Positions 58,085 through 64,000 of a DNA stretch of 64,000 nucleotides are shown one piece after another (the stretch's first letter is position 1; each line of letters begins with the position of its first letter). The stretch lies in NCBI GenBank assembly GCA_027924585.1, contig BSBM01000826.1, forward strand, positions 9,889,501 to 9,953,500, in the 5' to 3' direction. Position numbers and translations under genes: made by a program. The notes under the pieces are model-generated. The model was given only the letters and a program-made list of their open reading frames with translations. It searched no databases and was not told where the DNA came from. This DNA comes from Larix kaempferi. Taxonomy: Eukaryota > Streptophyta > Pinopsida > Pinales > Pinaceae.

Positions 58085-58266
58085 GTCTTGAGCAACAATT
58101 TTTGGCGTGTTTCAATCTATGTTCAGGGGGGGGCGGTTGTTCCCACTGGGTTTCCCCTCTTTCCTCACATTTTGTTTAGATTGTTGTACAGGGTGACCTT
58201 TGGTCTTAGTAACCATGGCCCTATTTTTTCAATTATTTTTTCCACATAGTCTAGCTTAAGGGGGGG

Positions 58267-59024
58267 TTTTCAAATATTCTCACCATTATTATCTTGGTTT
58301 TTCATGCATTGCATGCATTTTTCATGCACGCATGCATTCCATGCAGCATTGCATGCATCCATGCATCAGCAGTGGAGTCTCCTAGCATATACTTCCTATT
58401 CCCCCCCCCCCTTTAGCTTGCTTCTGGTCATTATTAGCCCTCCTAGCCGTTCATGCGCCCTTGTTTCTATCAATCGAGTTTCAAATGAGCCCTCCTACAC
58501 AAATTTAGGAGATCTATTAGTCATTTCCATGATTTATTGAACCGTGTCCCGTTGACTTCTCATCTAACTGACTGTAGCTCGTAGTTGATTCCTACTGGGT
58601 GTAGGAGCTCCCTCCTTGACCACTAAGAACTAGTATGTGCCCTCCTTGGAGTCTCCTTCCCTATTTTTTTACCCACATGGTTTATTTATGCTCAATTCTA
58701 CTCTAGTTGACTGATCAGTAACCATCGTTGGCCACTAGACCTTATCAGGAGATGGTTCCAATGTAAACTAAGACATGACTTGAGGAGAATTTGAAATCTC
58801 CTAGGGGTACATAAGGGACTGATGAATAAGGGACGTGAAATCTCATAGGGGTACCATTATTTTTCTAGCTTATAGCTGATGAATGTATCAACAACAATTT
58901 TCTCACATCTTTTGAGTTTATGAGTGAATTTAATCATACTTCTTGCTAATTCTTCTCTTCAATTAACACAGTGAAATTGTGAGTTTTTTTCAAGCTTAGT
59001 GATATACCCCTGTGGAATTGGACA
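58267..59024 (+). repeat. LTR-like segment, unit C to D junction
   Basis: Counterpart of 41259-41983: AATATTCTCACCATTATT after AAGGGGGGG, a GCATGCAT-rich stretch at 58300-58365, and the end GGAATTGGACA. A decayed primer-site-like TGGTATTATC follows at 59032. Confidence 0.4.
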
Positions 59025-59069
59025 TGGAAAATGGTATTATCATATAGATAGAACTTGTCAAGGTAAAAG

Positions 59070-59872
59070 AACTAAAGGGAAATCTGGTTTTAAAATGTAT
59101 CATTCCACCATAGACCACCTCATTACTCTCAAATTCATTGTAGAGGAATGTCTCAATAATAAGCTAAATATCCTTTGTTTATTTGTGCACTTTAGGAAAC
59201 CTTTTGATAAAATACCTCAACATAACTTGTTGAAAAGATTAGAAGAGTTAAAGGTTCCTTTTGAGTTGAGAGTTGATGCAAGGTTGTAAAAGAAGGCCAC
59301 TGCCAATTTTAAGAACACTAAGGGTTGGTCGGAAGATATTAATTGCAATATAAGAGTTAAGAAAGTTCGCCCCATCTCCCCTACCCTTTTTGGTATATAC
59401 ATTGATAAAGTTAGAAAGATTTTGAATAGAGGAAGGCTGCACTAGTACGATGTTAGCATGAATTGTCATCATCCTCATTTATGCTGATGATATTATTCTT
59501 TTGGAAAGATGTCCCTCTCATCTTGATAATCAATTAAGAATTCTCAAGGGTTTCTACTATGATATGCGCATGACTTTCAATACTGACAAAATCAAAGTTA
59601 TGTTGACAAAATCTATTAATGCCACATATGCTCATTTTTTATAACAACTTGGAGGAAGGGACGCCCTACAAATATCTTGGGATTGATATCCATCACAATA
59701 TTAATTGGAACTACAACATTGAGAAAATGATCGATGTAGGGTGGAAAGATTATTTTGGTCTTGAAAAGAATTATAAGTTGGAAAACCTTGTATGTCGGAA
59801 AACTCTCATCACTCTCGTTCTCTGGTTTGGATGTGATGTTTGGGGATGCATCCTATGTTTATATGTTTTTTA
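59070..59872 (+). pseudogene. LINE-type reverse transcriptase relic, unit D
   Basis: KSGFKMYHSTIDHLITLKFI, LFVHFRKPFDKIPQHNLLKR, and after breaks LIYADDIILLE and YKYLGIDIHHNINWNYNIEK, ending VLWFGCDVWGC. A TAA lies near 59287, and frameshifts near 59465 and 59630. The (TA)n run at 59930-59968 is the longest of the three. Confidence 0.8.
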
Positions 59873-59926
59873 AAAACGTATTTTTTTTCTTGAGTTTTAT
59901 ATTTTTTTAAGAAAATATTCTTAATC

Positions 59927-59968
<42 letters not shown>

Positions 59969-60069
59969 ATGAAATTAAATTTTATAAATATTAATAAAAA
60001 ATATAGTATATAATAAGTAAAAATATAAGGATAGGGGATTTTATTGGAAGTGTACATCACGAAGAAAGA

Positions 60070-60370
60070 TACTTTCGGGATAAGGAATAATGATCAATAA
60101 TCACTTAGAATTATATGATGTCCTCTATGGTATAGCTACAATGTAAAGAAAGTTATGATGATTGGTGATTCCTCTATTATCGTCAAACAAATGCAAAATC
60201 AAAATGAATAGGAAGGATCATTATCATTTAGAAACTTTCAAAAAGTCTTTGTACATCTTCCTACTTTAGAAGATATTAAGATTTCCATGTTCAAAGCTCA
60301 AAAAATGGTTTAGTTGATCAATAACAAATCAAATGATGCAGTTTATTTGGAGATCATGTCTCATTAAAAA
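60070..60370 (+). pseudogene. RNase H relic, unit D
   Basis: KKVMMIGDSSIIVKQMQNQN and SLSFRNFQKVFVHLPTLEDI, then a decayed MVDQLANKSN-like end. The GDS Asp is kept. Stops are present. Confidence 0.55.
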
Positions 60371-61539
60371 TGGGAATGCCAAGAGAGGTATTGGCTACCT
60401 TAGTTTATTCGTGACAACTCTCATGAAGATATCATGTAGTCGTAACACCTTCAAACATGAATGACCAATATTTGGCATAGTTCCTTTGAGGAATGAAAAA
60501 CATTTGGCATAGTTCCTTGGAGGAATGACCAACATTTGACATGCTTTAATGCATGTAACCCATGTAAGTCTAATCCATCACTGAGGGAGTATTAACACTC
60601 CCCTATGCCTCATGTTCCTTCACACTTGTGACAATGGATTAGGTATGTTGGTCTAGAAGGGTAGGAAAAAACTTCTTCTTGATGGGAGGTTTGGAATAAT
60701 TGGTCTCAATGTTGGTTTGTGTATTTGTTGGGTCATTTCCACATAGCCTTTGAATGAGGTAAAATCCTCTACACTAGGCGGTGTGTCCTTTTGAATTTCA
60801 AGTTTTTTTTCTTCCATCCTTCCCCTCCTCAATGAATTTACTATTATTCAATTTTTCGGAGATATATGTTTGGAGTGCAGCCCAATTATCCATGAAGATA
60901 GTTAAGCCTCCTTTTTAAAGTTTCTCAAGCCTAGCTTACTCTACTTTAGTTGCACTTGTTGAGGATTATGGGTTGATTCTAGTTGTTCCACCTTGATTTT
61001 TTAGTATGGCTTCTAGATGAAACACTAATAATATGGCGGTTGAAATGGCTCTCAAAAGAGGGTAGGTAGAAGGCATGGATAATTTTAGGGGCTAAATTTA
61101 GCCCATGGGATAAATTAAGGGTTTACAAAAATTTAGTGGGCTATTTTCTTATATGGAAAGGTTTTTTTTAGTTGAAATATATTTTCCCAATATTTATTAT
61201 TAAAATAAATAAATCCAAAACAAATAGCCTCCCATATATTAATGAGGAAAATGAAAAAAACACTATTTTCACCTTAGCAAAATCTGCCTCCAATTTATGT
61301 TTTGCCCCCGATTTCTAAATGGTTGTGGAATCATTCCTTTGCCCCCAATTTTTCAGTAGCGATGAGACTCCCATGGTTATTTTGCCCTCCATTTTTCGTG
61401 TAATTTAGGCACACAATTGCATGCGCCTGGATTTTTAGTAAATTTCATGTTGATACCTTCTTTCATCTCTTGATTTCTAGTATTGGAGGGAAAATCAAGG
61501 GCAATTTTGTCATATATAAAGAGTGCAATGATTCATGGT

Positions 61540-61710
61540 TCACGAACATTGGATTTCACTTGCAGGGTGAAGATTATGTTTTATGTGATTCCACTTTTCA
61601 TTCTTAGTGTTCTCGACATATTAATCTGCACGAAACATCTCCATTGCTGAAAGCTCAAGTCTTGAAGGGGCATACTGCACATGCAGTCTATCAGAGAATA
61701 CATACTCGCA
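61540..61710 (+). pseudogene. Exon-like segment, unit D
   Basis: Counterpart of 38280-38480: FTNIGFHLQGEDYVLCDS, stop, then VYQRIHTRIMFFIQ. The function is unknown, as in the other units. Bases 61710-63960 hold only AT-rich segments shared with the other units. Confidence 0.35.
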
Positions 61711-64000
61711 TCATGTTTTTTATCCAATAATTAATGCAGTATGCTTTTTATCATGCATTTTATCTGCAACTACAATAGATTATTATAGTGTAAGTTTGTC
61801 TTTTATCATTCTTTTTATCATGGATGTTTTTCAAGGCCTGTTCAATTCTACGGCACTCTTGATTCTTAGTGCTTATTGAGTGTTTTTAGGGTTTTTATGT
61901 ATCCTAGGATTACTGGTTTCGTGAAAGCAATATAGAGCTAAGAAGATATGATTTATTTTATGCCTTTTCAAGTTTAAACCATCGACTCACATTTAAACGT
62001 TATCAGTGGTTGTTACTCTTGATGGAGAGATTCCACATTGGTTTATATATTCAAACTAAATTTGTCCTAGTTATTTAATATATGCTTTTATTAAGATCTT
62101 GCTCTGTAATTATTATTGGACCTGAGGCTTTCATGAGAGTGTGTATGTTCATATTTTTTGTGTGTTATTCTTTATGTTTGTGATATTTGTAATATAAATG
62201 AATGCACGTTGATTATAATGTTGGGGCTACAATGGAATGGTAATTATTTTGACATTATCTTCCGGTATAGTTGTGCAAAGCCTTCAGGTAGATTCTTTTA
62301 TTTGTATTGATGAGTTCGTGACTGGTAGATTTTTTATTCGTATTTCCAACTTCATCAATTTTAATTTTAACAATTTTTTTTGGGTTTGGTATTCATTTTA
62401 TGGTATTTTTCTTTTTGCAAGGGTTATTCAGTAGTAAAATATTTTTTTGTAATTTGTTTTGATGTGCAATCGCTATCATCATTCAAAAATGGATCTAGTT
62501 ATGTATGATGAATATATGATTTAGTTGGAGCACGATACTTATTTCCATCATGATTATATATAATATGTACAAGGAAGGTTTGACATGATATGTAGACATT
62601 ATGCTATTTCATATCTTGTCTTTTGCATTCAATGATGGTGCTAAGCCATTTTTACAACATTTTGCATGCTTTTGAAAATTTGAAGGACATGGATATAGAA
62701 ACCACCTCAGTTTATCTCAGAAAAAATAGTCTTTCGAAGTAGTTCTAATGATATGCATGATGATGCATTAATGTGCTTTCTATTCTTGTTAGTGTGTGTT
62801 CTTATTCCTAATAACCCTTGCAAGTTTCTCACTAACTCTAAAAATTCTAACTCAAATGACATAATTCTTATTTTGATTGTCAAGAAGAAAAGGAAAAGGT
62901 GGTATTCATATCTATAAACAAAAAATCATGTTGTTTTTTTCTTAGAGGATAGCTTAAAAATGTGAGGTTTGGAAAATAAGTTATTTGGGAATTCATACAC
63001 TATATTAAGCTTGTGGGTCTCGATAAGACCCCACATTGTAATAATGGTTCATGGGTGCCATAATCACTCCATGATGTAAAGTGTTCAAATATATGAGTTT
63101 GTCAGCCTGTCAAGATTTAGGCCCCCACATGTATGTGGGAACATTAAGGGACAAGATAACATGTGGAGTCCCCACTTTCCCTAGATCTAGTTAGTGCAGT
63201 TGTGTTTCAGTGACACATTTAGTCGTGAGTGAACGAATATTGCTTGTGAAATGTATAAATAAATCCCTCCTCTCCTCATTCATGCATTTTTTCATTCGAT
63301 ATTTTAGGATTTGAGAGAGTCCAAAGTTGGGGTCTGGTATATACTCCTTTATTGCACTACCTTAGTAATCTATAGAATCAAAAGTTGAGTCTTCTTCACA
63401 AAAGATTCACCAAGATGTTACAAGGTTTTATAATTCGATGAAAGATTCTCCAGGTTTTTCCAATATTTTATAATTTAATGAAATATACGTCAAGATTTTA
63501 GAATATCTTAGAATTTAGTGAAAGATTCGCCAATATTTTGCAAGATTCTATAATAGAATGAAAATTTAGCTAAAACATTTTATATACATATTATATTATT
63601 GATAAAATAGCCTTCGAATTTTCCCATATATTAGAGAGATTCGCCCATTTATTATACATATAAATTTTGGGGGGTTCTTAAAATTATCCCTCGTAGAAGG
63701 GATGAGACAAGTCATGGAGTATTTCAACACACACATGAAAAAGCAAGAGGTCAAACATGAGGTAATGGAAACTAAGTCGAATGCATGCATTTGAAGTGTG
63801 GTAAGCTTTCTAGTGATTTTGAAATGAACTATAACATAATTATGGTGCTTATGCAAGGGTTCCCAACCTAGAGTGAATCATCGATTGTTTCATTGTTAAA
63901 AATAAGTTATGTTTTTATTTTGTACCGTTATGAAGAAGTGTGATGGGTCAAGGTAAATTGAATAAAATTTATAAAAAAAATTGTTTAGCTCATCTATAAA

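Larger units (their letters stand above)
54559..59024 (+). repeat. Macro-repeat unit C (5' truncated)
   Basis: Begins CTAGATGAACCACTAAG, which corresponds to 37677 in unit A, so the RT and RNase H part is missing. It has the doubled 87-bp segment (54998 and 55085) as in unit A, the unknown frame, and an LTR-like end. Exon-like frames (55160-55340, 55860-56093) match those of the other units. Confidence 0.85.
59025..63960 (+). repeat. Macro-repeat unit D
   Basis: Same order as unit B, with one copy of the 87-bp segment (about 61450). It keeps about 900 bases beyond the point where B stops, ends at AAGGTAAATTGAAT (63960), and is followed by AAATTGTTTAGCTCATC, as B is. Confidence 0.85.

Noticed and set aside
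59809-60060. Minus-strand frame containing an Ile/Tyr run
   Set aside because: It is a translation of the (TA)n microsatellite.

Overview
This window is plant nuclear DNA made almost entirely of nested, decayed transposable elements. No intact host gene was recognised. The organism is inferred, not proven. A Penelope-like element, a CACTA element with an intron-bearing TNP2 transposase, Ty1/copia and Ty3/gypsy (including Tat-type) elements, very long AT-rich LTRs and heavy decay together point to a large seed-plant genome. A gymnosperm is the best guess, because Penelope-like elements in seed plants are best known from conifers.

Bases 1-9069 read as a nest: a minus-strand Penelope-like element (1-1140) interrupts a minus-strand CACTA transposase gene (1141-3375). 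The CACTA end (about 3896) abuts a copia RNase H tail and its 3' LTR (3900-4921), which adjoins a gypsy LTR of about 4.1 kb ending near 9069. Bases 9070-10106 hold a tRNA-like cloverleaf, a CACTA-type MITE and a small gypsy protease fragment.

Bases 10107-24540 are a nearly complete Tat-lineage Ty3/gypsy element with matching 5-bp target duplications (CCAAC) that cleanly splits the protease frame of an older gypsy element. It carries gag, protease, RT, RNase H and integrase. It also carries a second (archaeal-type) RNase H downstream of integrase, and an antisense, apparently two-exon gene resembling the plant mobile domain. The older gypsy element resumes at 24541-27640 and ends in an LTR of about 4.2 kb (27695 to about 31875) that contains a 43-bp minisatellite.

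Bases 31876-35700 hold a promoter-like segment, a minus-strand RNase H relic and an unrecognised decayed open frame. From 35700 to the end is a macro-repeat of about 6.3 kb in four partial copies (A 35700-41983, B 41984-46040, C 54559-59024, D 59025-63960). Shared markers suggest that an A-B dimer was duplicated to give C-D. Between the dimers lie an unidentified gene fragment (46510-46935) and a Tat LTR fragment (46940-54558). The LTR fragment is split by a complete-ended, minus-strand copia element (47214-54238; TSD TTTAT). In that element gag, protease and integrase are missing, and a 5' region with candidate exons leads into the RT.

Almost all frames are broken, and most of the stop codons read here are TAG or TGA at places where C-to-T change explains them. 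Nothing here looks currently autonomous.
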